Assembly: GCF_000466965.1 (NCBI RefSeq)
Contig: NZ_BATB01000030.1
Location: forward strand, 1 to 43,783
DNA length: 43,783 nucleotides
Direction: 5' to 3'
Source of the DNA: Limimaricola cinnabarinus LL-001
GTDB taxonomy: Bacteria > Pseudomonadota > Alphaproteobacteria > Rhodobacterales > Rhodobacteraceae
Both the position numbers and the translations under genes were made by a program. Below are positions 1-8,288 of the stretch, one piece after another; the stretch's first letter is position 1, and each line of letters starts with the position of its first letter. A model generated the notes under the pieces. It worked only from the letters and a program-made list of their open reading frames with translations, did not search any database and was not told where the DNA came from.

Positions 1-1182
1 CGAGCCGGGCGGTGTCCTCGGTGCGCTGGCCTTGGGCGTGCTCGGCCTCCGACAAGATCTCGCCCGCCTCGCGTGCCACCGCCTCGATCTGCGCCAGCCG
101 CACCTCGTGCCCCTGCCCGGCTTGCGCCAGCTCCGCCGCTTCGACCTCGAGCGCGCGCATCGTCTCGCCCGCGTCGCGGTCGAGCACGCTTTCGCGTTCC
201 ATGTCGCGGTCGAGCTGTTCGATCCGTGCGCCCAAGGCCCGGATCGCCCCCCGCGCCCGCTTTTCCTGATCAAGCAGCCGGTCGCGCTCGGCCTCGTGGC
301 GGTTCAGCACGGCAGAGGCGATGGTCGCCTCCTCGCGCAGGGGCGGCAACGCGGCTTCGGCGGCGGCGCGCGTCTCGACCGCGCGGGCGGCGAGCCCGTC
401 GGCCCGGGCGGCGGCCTGCGCCATCTCGCGCAGCTCTTCCTCGGCGGCGCGGCGCATCGTCTCGGCGGCGTTCCAGCGCAGCCACAGCAGCAGCCCCTCG
501 GCCGTGCGCAGGGAGGCCCCGATCTCGCGGTAGCGCGCCGCGTCCGGGCCTGACGCGCCAGCGTCGCCAGCTGCGCCGCCTGGCTCTCGACCACGTCGTC
601 GACGCGGGACAGGTTCGCTTCGGCCCCCCGCAGTTTCAGCTCGGCCTCGTGGCGGCGCTGGTAGAGACCCGAGATGCCCGCCGCCTCTTCGAGGATACGA
701 CGCCGCGCGGTGGGCTTGGCATTGATCAGCTCGGAGATCTGGCCCTGCCGCACGAGGGCGGGCGATTGCGAACCGGTCGAGGCGTCGGCGAAGAGCATCT
801 GCACATCACGCGCGCGGACCTCGCGGCCGTTGAGGCGGTAGGCCGAACCGAGGTCGCGGGTGATGCGGCGCCCGATCTCCAGCGTGTCGGCATCGTTGAA
901 AGCGGCGGGCGCCAGACGCTCGGCGTTGTCGATCGACAGCATGACCTCGGCGTGGTTGCGCGCGGGACGGGTCGCGGCCCCGGCGAAGATCACGTCCTCC
1001 ATGCCGCCGCCGCGCATCGCGGTGGGGCGGTTCTCGCCCATCACCCAGCGCAGCGCCTCCAAGAGGTTCGACTTGCCGCAGCCATTCGGGCCGACCACGC
1101 CGGTGAGCCCGTCCTCGATCACCAGATCGGTCGGGTCGACGAAGCTCTTGAAGCCGTTCAGCCGCAGCCGGGAGAATCGCAT
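1..1182 (-). CDS. smc: Chromosome segregation protein SMC (5' part, cut by window edge; one frameshift)
   Basis: This is the ATPase core of the condensin-like complex that organises and segregates the chromosome with ScpA/ScpB. The N-terminus shows the Walker A motif [20 protein letters not shown] at about residues 30-50, then the hinge-directed sequence [14 protein letters not shown] and the start of a long coiled coil rich in Ala, Glu and Arg. The reading frame breaks at about 544-545. The family-like stretch LARQAR continues as [20 protein letters not shown] only if one extra C is put in the CC run on the + strand. From there to base 1 the new frame is open and reads as normal SMC coiled coil. 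The gene leaves the window before the hinge, so only roughly the first 390 residues are visible. The start ATG is at 1182. I read the break as a sequencing error because smc is normally near-essential. Confidence 0.93.
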
Positions 1183-1322
1183 GAAAGCTGCCCTCGTTCG
1201 CGCTCTTGGTCGCGCGCCTATGCGGGAAAGGGGGGCGCGAAGTCAACGCGCGCGGCCCTTTGCGCGCGGGGTTCCGCCGCGTTTGCTGGGCCGAGCCGTG
1301 CCCCGCGCCCCGGCCTTGGCGC

Positions 1323-1352
1323 TTGACGCGGGGCGGCGGCGCGGCGCAGAAA
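1323..1352 (+). promoter_or_regulatory. Candidate sigma-70 promoter for the riboswitch-cbtBA transcript
   Basis: TTGACG at 1323-1328 is a good -35 element. A poor -10 (CAGAAA, 1347-1352) follows with an 18-base spacer. Transcription would begin just before the riboswitch, which is the right place. The call rests on position as much as on sequence. Alphaproteobacterial -10 boxes are often degenerate. Confidence 0.35.
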
Positions 1353-1359
1353 CAAAAGG

Positions 1360-1565
1360 CAAGGTTCCCCGATGCGGCGCGAAGCGCCCGAGGGGAGGAA
1401 ATCGGGAATGCGGAAGGGGCCGATCCAGTCAGGAGGCCCCCAGCCGCAGCCGCCCCCGCGACTGTAAGCGGTGAGCGCCCCTCCGGCACCACTGGGAGAG
1501 ATCCCGGGAAGGTGGAGGGATGCCACGACCCGCGAGCCAGGAGACCGGCCCTGCGTGACGTAACC
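1360..1565 (+). ncRNA. Cobalamin (B12) riboswitch
   Basis: The conserved blocks of the cobalamin riboswitch appear in order: GGTTCCCC near 1363, a GGGAATGCGG block near 1402-1411, GCCGCCCCCGCGACTGTAAG (about 1449-1468), CACTGGGAGAG near 1490, GGGAAGG near 1506, and the B12-box sequence GAGCCAGGAGACCGGCC at 1534-1550. It lies in the 419-base gap between divergent smc and cbtB and ends about 40 bases before the cbtB start. A small hairpin (arms CCCGTC 1571-1576 and GACGGG 1582-1587) sits between the aptamer and the cbtB Shine-Dalgarno, and may be part of the expression platform. By family knowledge, B12 binding should lower expression of the cobalt importer downstream. Confidence 0.95.
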
Positions 1566-1601
1566 GATACCCCGTCGGGTGGACGGGACAGGAGAACAGA
1601 C

Positions 1602-1772
1602 ATGACGACCAAGACCATCGCCGCCTCCGACAGCACGACCGACATCGCCACCATCGCCTTCGCCGCCATTCTCGGCCTCGGCCTGATCTTCGCCGCCGGC
1701 TTCAGCCAGGCGGGCGCGATGCACGACGTGGCCCATGATTCGCGCCACGCCACCGGCTTTCCCTGCCACTGA
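1602..1772 (+). CDS. cbtB: CbtB, small cobalt transporter subunit
   Basis: A 56-residue protein with one transmembrane helix (about residues 15-38) and a C-terminal His box (HDVAHDSRHATGFPCH), the signature of CbtB. It is thought to bind cobalt and to work with CbtA in cobalt uptake for B12 synthesis. A GGAG Shine-Dalgarno lies 7 bases before the ATG. The gene follows the B12 riboswitch directly and is followed by cbtA after 10 bases, so the two are surely cotranscribed. Length and His box match the family. The biochemical transport role of CbtAB is inferred in the literature mainly from riboswitch association. Confidence 0.95.
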   Translation: MTTKTIAASDSTTDIATIAFAAILGLGLIFAAGFSQAGAMHDVAHDSRHATGFPCH

Positions 1773-1782
1773 TCGCCCGGAC

Positions 1783-2463
1783 ATGTTGAAACAGATCGGG
1801 GCCAGCGCGTTGTTCGCTGGCCTGGCCGCGGGCGTGCTCGCCGCACTTCTGCAGCTTTGGTTCGTCGTGCCCCTTCTCATGGAAGCCGAGCTTTACGAGA
1901 CCGGCGCGCGGGCGCATTTCACCGACGGCTATATCGGCTCGGATGCGGGCGCACCGCCCTTGGGCGACGCGATCGGGCGCCATCTGGGCACCATCGCGCT
2001 CAACATTGTCGGCTGGATCGGCTTCGGCTTCGTGCTGGCGGCAGGCTTCGCGCTCGCGGCCCGGCGGGGCGTGCGGATCGACGCACGCGCAGGCCTCCTG
2101 TGGGGCCTCGCGGGTTTCGCGGCACTGGCGCTCGCCCCCGCCTTCGGGCTGCCGCCCGAGCTGCCCGGCACCATCGCGGCCGAGGTGTCCGAACGGCAGC
2201 TCTGGTGGGGCGTGACGGTGGTGGCGACGGCGCTTGGTCTCGCCGTTATGGCGTTCGGGCGCGGACCCGGCTGGCTTGCGGGGGGCGCGGCGCTGATCGC
2301 GCTGCCGCATCTGATCGGCGCGCCGCATCTCGACCGCTACTTCGGCACCGCCGCGCCCGAATTGGGCGCGCTCTTCGCCACGCGGGCGCTGGGCGTCTCG
2401 GCGGTGGCCTGGGCGCTTCTGGGCCTGCTGGCCGGTGGGATCTGGTCGCGAGAGGCGGCGTGA
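1783..2463 (+). CDS. cbtA: CbtA, cobalt transporter membrane subunit
   Basis: A 226-residue integral membrane protein with about five hydrophobic segments (for example residues 5-30, 65-85, 95-118, 135-155 and 190-215). Its N-terminal MLKQIGASALFAGLAAGVLA resembles CbtA proteins. It is the predicted channel subunit paired with CbtB for cobalt import. The ATG at 1783 is chosen because it lies 10 bases after the cbtB stop. An upstream in-frame ATG at 1735 would overlap cbtB by 38 bases and add non-conserved residues. The gene converges with the DUF1636 gene, their stops being only 4 bases apart. Confidence 0.92.
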   Translation: MLKQIGASALFAGLAAGVLAALLQLWFVVPLLMEAELYETGARAHFTDGYIGSDAGAPPLGDAIGRHLGTIALNIVGWIGFGFVLAAGFALAARRGVRIDARAGLLWGLAGFAALALAPAFGLPPELPGTIAAEVSERQLWWGVTVVATALGLAVMAFGRGPGWLAGGAALIALPHLIGAPHLDRYFGTAAPELGALFATRALGVSAVAWALLGLLAGGIWSREAA

Positions 2464-2467
2464 CGCC

Positions 2468-2800
2468 TCAGCCCGCCGGGATGCGCCCGATCAGGCCGTG
2501 CCTGAGCCGTCCCAAGGGTCGCGCATCGGTGATCTCACCGCCCGGCGCTTCGGCGTAGAGGTCCGCGAGCTTACGGATTTCGGCCGCCTGCGTGGCCGGG
2601 TCCACCCCCGCAAAGAGATAGGCCGTCTTGCCCGCGCCCCGGATCGACAGGGCCACCGGCGAATGGCAGACATTGAGACAATCGACGAGGCGCACCACGA
2701 CCCCATCGCTCAGACCCTCGCGCAGCGCCTCGGCCAGAACCGCCCCCTCGGGCGCCTCGCCCGGCGCCGCGCAGGTCGCGCAGATCGTGATGCAGTCCAT
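2468..2800 (-). CDS. DUF1636 metal/Fe-S-binding protein
   Basis: A 110-residue protein of the DUF1636 family, small thioredoxin-fold proteins like [2Fe-2S] ferredoxins that are often found in cobalt/B12 clusters. Visible cysteines are C3, C7, C10 (CITICATC) and C41, C45 (CLNVC), which suits binding of a metal or an Fe-S cluster. It is transcribed divergently from cobW, with 36 bases between the starts. It ends 4 bases from the cbtA stop on the opposite strand, so it is not part of the riboswitch transcript. Its exact job is not known. A metallochaperone or redox role in cobalt handling is inferred from context. The ATG start gives the full conserved N-terminus. Confidence 0.85.
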   Translation of the reverse strand: MDCITICATCAAPGEAPEGAVLAEALREGLSDGVVVRLVDCLNVCHSPVALSIRGAGKTAYLFAGVDPATQAAEIRKLADLYAEAPGGEITDARPLGRLRHGLIGRIPAG

Positions 2801-2836
2801 TTCCACCTCCGGTGCCTTCGCGCCGATCAGTAACGG

Positions 2837-3910
2837 ATGACCCCGATGCCTGCAAAGATCCCCGCCACCGTCGTCACCGGCTTTCTCGGTGCCGGCAAGA
2901 CCACGCTGATCCGCCACCTCCTGGAGAACGCCAAGGGCAAGCGCATCGCGCTCGTCATCAACGAGTTCGGCGATCTCGGCGTCGATGGCGGCATCCTCAA
3001 GGGCTGCGGCATCGAGAACTGCCGCGACGAAGACGTGGTCGAGCTGTCGAATGGCTGCATCTGCTGCACCGTCGCCGACGATTTCATTCCCACCATGGAA
3101 AAGCTTCTCGACCGCGACGAGCCGGTCGATCACATCGTGATCGAGACCTCGGGCCTCGCGCTGCCGCAGCCTCTCATTCGCGCCTTCAACTGGCCGGGCA
3201 TTTCGACCCGCGTGACGGTCGACGGCGTCGTCACCGTGGTCGATGGCAAGGCGGTGGCCGAGGGCCGTTTCGCCCATGACATCGCCGCGATCGACGCCCA
3301 GCGTGCCGCCGATGACGGCCTCGACCACGAGACGCCGCTGTCGGAGCTGTTCGAGGACCAGATCGCCGCCGCCGACATGATCGTCGTCAACAAGACCGAC
3401 CTGCTGGACCCCGCCGAGGCCGAGGCGCTGGTCGCCAGGCTGAAGTCGGAGGCCAGAGGCGGCGTGCAGGTTGCCCGCGCCACGATGGGCGCGCTGCCCG
3501 TCGAGGTGCTGCTGGGTCAAGGGGCCGCCGCCGAGGCCGACATGGAAGCGCGCCACGAGGTGCATCATCACCATGACCATGACGATGAGGACGACGATCA
3601 TCACGACGCGGCGCATCACCACGGCCATGACGAGTTCGAAAGCTTTGTCGTCACCCGCGCGGAGGTGACCGACCCCAAGGCCTTTGCCGCGCAGGTCTCG
3701 GAGGTGATCCGCGCCCATGACATCCTGCGGCTCAAGGGCTTCGTCGCGGTGGCGGGCAAACCGATGCGGCTGACGCTTCAGGCGGTGGGCCCGCGCGTCG
3801 ACACGCATTTCGACCGCCCCTTCGGTGCCGACCCGCGCGAGACACGGCTGGTGGTGATCGGCGAGGCAGGTCTCGACCGTGCGGCGATCGAGGCCGCGCT
3901 GGCGGCATGA
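2837..3910 (+). CDS. cobW: CobW-family GTPase (cobalamin biosynthesis metallochaperone)
   Basis: A 357-residue G3E-family GTPase. Visible motifs are Walker A GFLGAGKTT (residues 15-23), the metal-binding CICC (74-77), the guanine-specificity NKTD (185-188), and a His/Asp-rich loop at about 240-264 that typifies CobW. The C-terminal CobW domain follows. CobW is thought to deliver Co(II) to the aerobic B12 pathway, coupled to GTP binding. The gene sits between DUF1636 (divergent) and a GNAT gene whose start overlaps its stop by 4 bases, and cobN lies about 700 bases downstream. The start at 2837 follows a weak ribosome site. A second ATG (residue 4) is possible. Confidence 0.95.
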   Translation: MTPMPAKIPATVVTGFLGAGKTTLIRHLLENAKGKRIALVINEFGDLGVDGGILKGCGIENCRDEDVVELSNGCICCTVADDFIPTMEKLLDRDEPVDHIVIETSGLALPQPLIRAFNWPGISTRVTVDGVVTVVDGKAVAEGRFAHDIAAIDAQRAADDGLDHETPLSELFEDQIAAADMIVVNKTDLLDPAEAEALVARLKSEARGGVQVARATMGALPVEVLLGQGAAAEADMEARHEVHHHHDHDDEDDDHHDAAHHHGHDEFESFVVTRAEVTDPKAFAAQVSEVIRAHDILRLKGFVAVAGKPMRLTLQAVGPRVDTHFDRPFGADPRETRLVVIGEAGLDRAAIEAALAA

Positions 3911-4359
3911 GCGTCGAGGTGAAGCGGGCGCGCGCAACCGATCCCGGTCCGCGCGCGCTGGTCGAAGCGAGCCAAGCGCTGATGCGCTCGCTTTACCCCC
4001 CGGAGGAGAACCACTTCCTGCCGATCGAGGCGCTTGATGCCGCCGATATCCGTTTCTTCGCGGCTTATGACGGTGACATGCCGCTGGGCTGCGGCGCGCT
4101 TCACGTGAAACCGGGTTATGGCGAGCTGAAATCGGTCTTCGTGGCCGAAGCCGCGCGGGGACGCGGCGCGGGCGCCCTGCTACTCAACCGGCTGGAACAG
4201 GCGGCGCGCGACGAGGCGCTGCCGCTGATCCGGCTGGAGACGGGCGACAGGCTGACCGCCGCCCATCGTCTTTATGCAAGGCACGGTTTCGCCGTGCGGG
4301 GCCCGTTCGGCGACTATGTCGAAAACGGGTCGAGCGTCTTCATGGAGAAGCGGCTGTGA
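3907..4359 (+). CDS. GNAT-family N-acetyltransferase
   Basis: A 150-residue single-domain GNAT. The acetyl-CoA pyrophosphate loop is visible as RGRGAG (residues 84-89), after the beta-strand sequence GELKSVFVA. The C-terminal ARHGFAVRGPFGDY is typical of the last strands. The ATG overlaps the cobW stop (ATGA), so the gene is translated with cobW. The substrate cannot be told from sequence. Presence in the cob block may be incidental. It converges with the small gene at 4362-4547. Confidence 0.85.
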   Translation: MSVEVKRARATDPGPRALVEASQALMRSLYPPEENHFLPIEALDAADIRFFAAYDGDMPLGCGALHVKPGYGELKSVFVAEAARGRGAGALLLNRLEQAARDEALPLIRLETGDRLTAAHRLYARHGFAVRGPFGDYVENGSSVFMEKRL

Positions 4360-4361
4360 CC

Positions 4362-4547
4362 TCAGCCCTTGGGCTCGGGCGCCTTGTCGGCGGTCTTCTT
4401 AGCGGCCTCCTTCATGCGCTTGAGCAGTTCGGCCTTGTCGTCGCGCTTGTCATAGGGGGTCTTCTCGGTGCCGCGCTCGTTGTGCTCGCGGTGCTTGGGC
4501 GCGTTGCGGCCCTGACGGGGCCCGCCCGACTTGCTGTAATCCATCAT
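4362..4547 (-). CDS. Small highly charged conserved hypothetical protein (61 aa)
   Basis: A 61-residue, very hydrophilic protein, rich in Lys, Arg, Asp and Glu, with no hydrophobic segment and probably largely disordered apart from a helix near residues 35-55 (DDKAELLKRMKEAAKK). A strong AAAGGAG Shine-Dalgarno lies 5-6 bases before the first of two adjacent ATGs, which supports expression. It converges on the GNAT gene, with stops 2 bases apart, and is divergent from cobN. I do not recognise a function. I believe similar short proteins occur in Rhodobacterales, but this needs a search. Confidence 0.7.
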   Translation of the reverse strand: MMDYSKSGGPRQGRNAPKHREHNERGTEKTPYDKRDDKAELLKRMKEAAKKTADKAPEPKG

Positions 4548-4622
4548 CCGCTCCTTTAACTGGGGGGTGCCGTTCCCTGCCCCAACGCAGGGCGCGGCGC
4601 AAGCGTTCTCGAAAGGGCCGCC

Positions 4623-7600
4623 ATGCATCTTCTCGCCGCCACGCCGGGCACCGTCTCCGACGGCACCGAGGCCGTCGATCTCGGCCAGACGCCCGGAGAT
4701 CTCGTCGTCATCTCCGCCGCCGATACCGAACTGGCTGCGCTGAGCGCCGCGCGGGCGCAGATGGACGCCGCACCCGATCTGCGGCTGGCGAGCCTGATGC
4801 ACCTTCAGCACCCGATGTCGGTCGACCTGCATCTCGACGATTGCGCCACGAAATCACGTCTCGTCGTCGCCCGCGTGCTCGGCGGCGCGGGCTACTGGAA
4901 ATACGGGTTGGTGCAATACGCCGCGCGGCTGGCCGAGGCGGGCGTGCCCTTTGCCGCCCTGCCCGGCGACGACAAGCCGGACCCTGAGTTGCGCGAGTTG
5001 TCGACCGTGGGGGCCGATGATTACGACGCGCTCTGGTCCTACCTCGTCGAGGGCGGGCCGGAGAACGCCGAAAACTTCCTGGCCCATGCGCGCCACATGA
5101 TCGACGGCAGCGAGCCGCCGCAGGCGGCGCGGCCGCTCTTGCGGGCCGGTCTCTACTGGCCCGGTCTCGGCATCGCCGATCTGCAAGGCATCCGTGACGC
5201 ATGGGCCGAAGGCGCCCCCGTGGTGCCGGTCGTGTTCTACCGCGCGCTGCTGCAGGGCGCACAGTTGGCGCCGATCGACCGGCTGGTGCGGGCCTTGCTG
5301 CGGGCCGGGCTGAACCCGATGCCGGTCTTCGTGGCCTCGCTCAAGGACCCGGTGTCGCGCGATACGCTGATCGGGCTGATGGCCGAGGCCCCGCCTTCGG
5401 TGATCCTCAACGCCACCGCTTTCGCGACGGGGGGCGCGGTGGCGGGCGACGCGGCTTCGCCCAACCCTCTGGCCGCCCCGGCGGCCAACGAAGCCCCGGT
5501 GTTCCAGATCGTGCTTTCGGCCAGCAGCGAAGAGGTCTGGGAAGAGGGCCTGACGGGCCTTTCGGCGCGCGACATCGCGATGAACGTGGCACTGCCGGAG
5601 GTCGACGGCCGCATTCTGAGCCGCGCCATCGGCTTCAAGGGCGAGGCCTTCTTCGACGAGGCGACGCAGTGCCGCGTCGCCACCTACCAGCCCCGCGCCG
5701 ATCGGATCACCTTCGTGGCCGATCTGGCCGCGCGCTGGGCCCAGCTACGCGCCACGCCCGCCCCCGCGCGCAAGGTGGCGCTGATCCTCGCCAACTACCC
5801 CAACAAGGACGGTCGCCTCGCCAACGGCGTCGGCCTCGACACCCCCGCCGCCACGGTCCACGCGTTGCGGCTGATGCAGGGCGCGGGCCACGCCGTCGAG
5901 AACATGCCCGAGGACGCACAAGCGCTGATGGAGCGGCTGATGGCCGGCCCGACCAACTGGCTTACCGACCGCGCCGCACGCGAGGGTGGCGAGGTGCTAC
6001 CACTTCGGGAGTACGAGCGGCATTTCGGCGATCTTCCCTGGGAGGCCAAGCGCCAGATCCTCGACCGCTGGGGTCCGCCGGGCGACGACCCCTTCCTCAC
6101 AGGTGAGGGCTTCGCCCTGTCGCTGCACCGCTTCGGCAATGCCGTGGTCGGCCTGCAGCCCGCGCGCGGCTATAACATCGACCCGACCGACACCTACCAC
6201 TCCCCCGACCTCGTGCCGCCGCACCACTACCTCGCCTTTTACTTCTGGCTGCGGCATCATTGGGGCGCGGACGCGCTGGTGCATATGGGCAAGCATGGCA
6301 ACCTCGAATGGCTGCCGGGCAAGGCGCTTGCCTTGTCCGAGACGTGCTGGCCCGAGATCGCCTTCGGGCCGATGCCCCATTTCTACCCCTTCATCGTCAA
6401 CGATCCGGGCGAGGGGACCCAAGCCAAGCGCCGGGCGCAGGCGGTGGTGATCGACCATCTGACACCGCCACTCACCCGCGCCGAGAGCTATGGCCCGTTG
6501 CGCGATCTCGAGGCGCTGGTGGACGAGTATTACGAGGCGGCGGGCGTCGATCCGCGCCGCATCACCCATCTGCGCCGCGAGATCCTGAGCCTTGCCGAAA
6601 CCACGGGCCTTGCCTCGGACGCGGGCTTCTCCGGTCAGGCCGACACCGATCTCGCCAAGCTCGACGCTTGGCTGTGCGAGCTGAAGGAGGCGCAGATCCG
6701 CGACGGGCTGCACGTCTTCGGCCAATCCCCCGAAGGACGGCAGGAGCGTGACCTTGCTATCGCCCTGGCGCGGGTGCCGCGCGGCGCGGGGGCCGCCTCA
6801 ATCCTGCGGGCGCTGGCCGACGACTTGTCACTGGGCTTCGACCCTCTCGACTGCGACATGGCGACAAGCTGGACCGGCCCGCGCCCCGACGCACTTTCGG
6901 GCGAGGGCAAATGGCGCAGCGCGGGCGACACGGTCGAGCGGTTGGAGGAGCTGTGCCAGCGCCTGCTCGACGGCAAGGCGACGCCCCCCGGCCCTGCCTC
7001 GGCCGCCGTTCTGGAAGAGATCGAGACGAAGCTTCGCCCCGCCATCGCCGCCTGCGGCCCGGCCGAAGGCGCGGGCCTGCTGACCGGCCTCGATGGCCGC
7101 GCCGTCCTCCCCGGCCCCTCCGGCGCGCCGACGCGCGGGCGGCCCGACGTGCTGCCAACGGGGCGCAACTTCTTTTCCGTCGACGCGCGCGCCGTGCCGA
7201 CGCCGACCGCTTGGGCGCTGGGCTGGAAATCGGCAAACCTCCTGATCGAAAAGCACCTGCAGGATCACGGCGACTGGCCACGCGCCATGCTGGTCACCGC
7301 ATGGGGCACCGCCAACATGCGCACTGGCGGCGACGACATCGCGCAGGCGCTGGCACTGATGGGTGTGAAACCGACTTGGGACAGCGCCAACCGCCGCGTC
7401 ACCGGCTTCGAGGTGCTGCCCGAGGGCGTGTTGGGCCGCCCGCGCGTCGACGTGACCCTGCGCATCTCGGGCTTCTTCCGCGACGCATTCCCGCAACTCG
7501 TGGCGCTGGTCGACAGCGCGGCGCGCGCCGTGCAGGCGCTCGACGAGGCCGAGGAGATCAACCCCGCCGCCGCGCGGGTCCGCGCGGGCGAAAGCGCAGC

Positions 7601-8288
7601 ACGGGTCTACGGCTCCAAGCCCGGCGCTTATGGCGCAGGTCTGCAGGCGCTGATCGACGAGCGGATCTGGACCGAACGCGCCGATCTCGGTGCCGCCTAT
7701 CTCGATTGGGGCGGCTATGCCTATGGCGCGGGACAAGAGGGTGAAGCCGATCGCGACGGCTTTGCGGCACGGCTCGGACAGGTCGAGGCGATCGTCCAGA
7801 ATCAGGACAACCGCGAGCACGACATCCTCGATTCGGACGATTACTACCAGTTCGAGGGTGGCGCCGCGGCGGCGGTGGCAAGCCTGCAGGGCCGCGACCG
7901 GCCAATCTACCACAACGACCACTCGCGCCCCGAACGCCCCATCATCCGCAGCCTCGACGAGGAGATCGCCCGCGTGGTGCGCAGCCGCGTGGTGAACCCC
8001 AAATGGATCGATGGCGTGAAGCGCCACGGTTACAAGGGTGCCTTCGAGATCGCCGCCACCGTGGACTATCTCTTTGCGTTCGCGGCGACCACGCGGGCGG
8101 TGAAGAACCACCATTTCGACCTCGTCGAGGAGGCGGTTCTGGGCGACGAGGACACGCGCGACTTCATCGCCGAGCATAACCCGCCCGCGCTCAAGGAGAT
8201 TGCCGAGCGGCTGCAGGAGGCGATCGATCGCGGGCTGTGGCAGCCGCGCTCGAACTCGGCCCGCGCCCGGATCGAGGCGCTCAGGTGA
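4623..8288 (+). CDS. cobN: Aerobic cobaltochelatase large subunit CobN
   Basis: A 1221-residue protein, the usual length for CobN, the large subunit that inserts Co(II) into hydrogenobyrinate a,c-diamide in an ATP-driven complex with CobS and CobT. The diagnostic CobN/BchH motif HMGKHGNLEWLPGK is seen at about residues 554-567, with YNIDPTDTYHSPDLVPPHHY shortly before it. The C-terminal third carries the conserved WGTANMRTGGDDIAQ segment. CobS and CobT are not in this window. The start ATG at 4623 is preceded by a weak ribosome site. The DUF925 gene overlaps its stop by 4 bases (GTGA). The frame is intact throughout. Confidence 0.97.
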   Translation: MHLLAATPGTVSDGTEAVDLGQTPGDLVVISAADTELAALSAARAQMDAAPDLRLASLMHLQHPMSVDLHLDDCATKSRLVVARVLGGAGYWKYGLVQYAARLAEAGVPFAALPGDDKPDPELRELSTVGADDYDALWSYLVEGGPENAENFLAHARHMIDGSEPPQAARPLLRAGLYWPGLGIADLQGIRDAWAEGAPVVPVVFYRALLQGAQLAPIDRLVRALLRAGLNPMPVFVASLKDPVSRDTLIGLMAEAPPSVILNATAFATGGAVAGDAASPNPLAAPAANEAPVFQIVLSASSEEVWEEGLTGLSARDIAMNVALPEVDGRILSRAIGFKGEAFFDEATQCRVATYQPRADRITFVADLAARWAQLRATPAPARKVALILANYPNKDGRLANGVGLDTPAATVHALRLMQGAGHAVENMPEDAQALMERLMAGPTNWLTDRAAREGGEVLPLREYERHFGDLPWEAKRQILDRWGPPGDDPFLTGEGFALSLHRFGNAVVGLQPARGYNIDPTDTYHSPDLVPPHHYLAFYFWLRHHWGADALVHMGKHGNLEWLPGKALALSETCWPEIAFGPMPHFYPFIVNDPGEGTQAKRRAQAVVIDHLTPPLTRAESYGPLRDLEALVDEYYEAAGVDPRRITHLRREILSLAETTGLASDAGFSGQADTDLAKLDAWLCELKEAQIRDGLHVFGQSPEGRQERDLAIALARVPRGAGAASILRALADDLSLGFDPLDCDMATSWTGPRPDALSGEGKWRSAGDTVERLEELCQRLLDGKATPPGPASAAVLEEIETKLRPAIAACGPAEGAGLLTGLDGRAVLPGPSGAPTRGRPDVLPTGRNFFSVDARAVPTPTAWALGWKSANLLIEKHLQDHGDWPRAMLVTAWGTANMRTGGDDIAQALALMGVKPTWDSANRRVTGFEVLPEGVLGRPRVDVTLRISGFFRDAFPQLVALVDSAARAVQALDEAEEINPAAARVRAGESAARVYGSKPGAYGAGLQALIDERIWTERADLGAAYLDWGGYAYGAGQEGEADRDGFAARLGQVEAIVQNQDNREHDILDSDDYYQFEGGAAAAVASLQGRDRPIYHNDHSRPERPIIRSLDEEIARVVRSRVVNPKWIDGVKRHGYKGAFEIAATVDYLFAFAATTRAVKNHHFDLVEEAVLGDEDTRDFIAEHNPPALKEIAERLQEAIDRGLWQPRSNSARARIEALR

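Noticed and set aside
806..1880. Long open frames opposite smc and across the riboswitch region on the minus strand
   Set aside because: They cover the riboswitch and known genes, encode Arg/Pro/Ala-rich nonsense, and have no homology that I recognise. Typical of high-GC DNA.
2801..3937. The 489-residue open frame reaching across cobW on the minus strand
   Set aside because: Only its last 110 residues (DUF1636) are protein-like. The rest mirrors cobW, including its His-rich loop.
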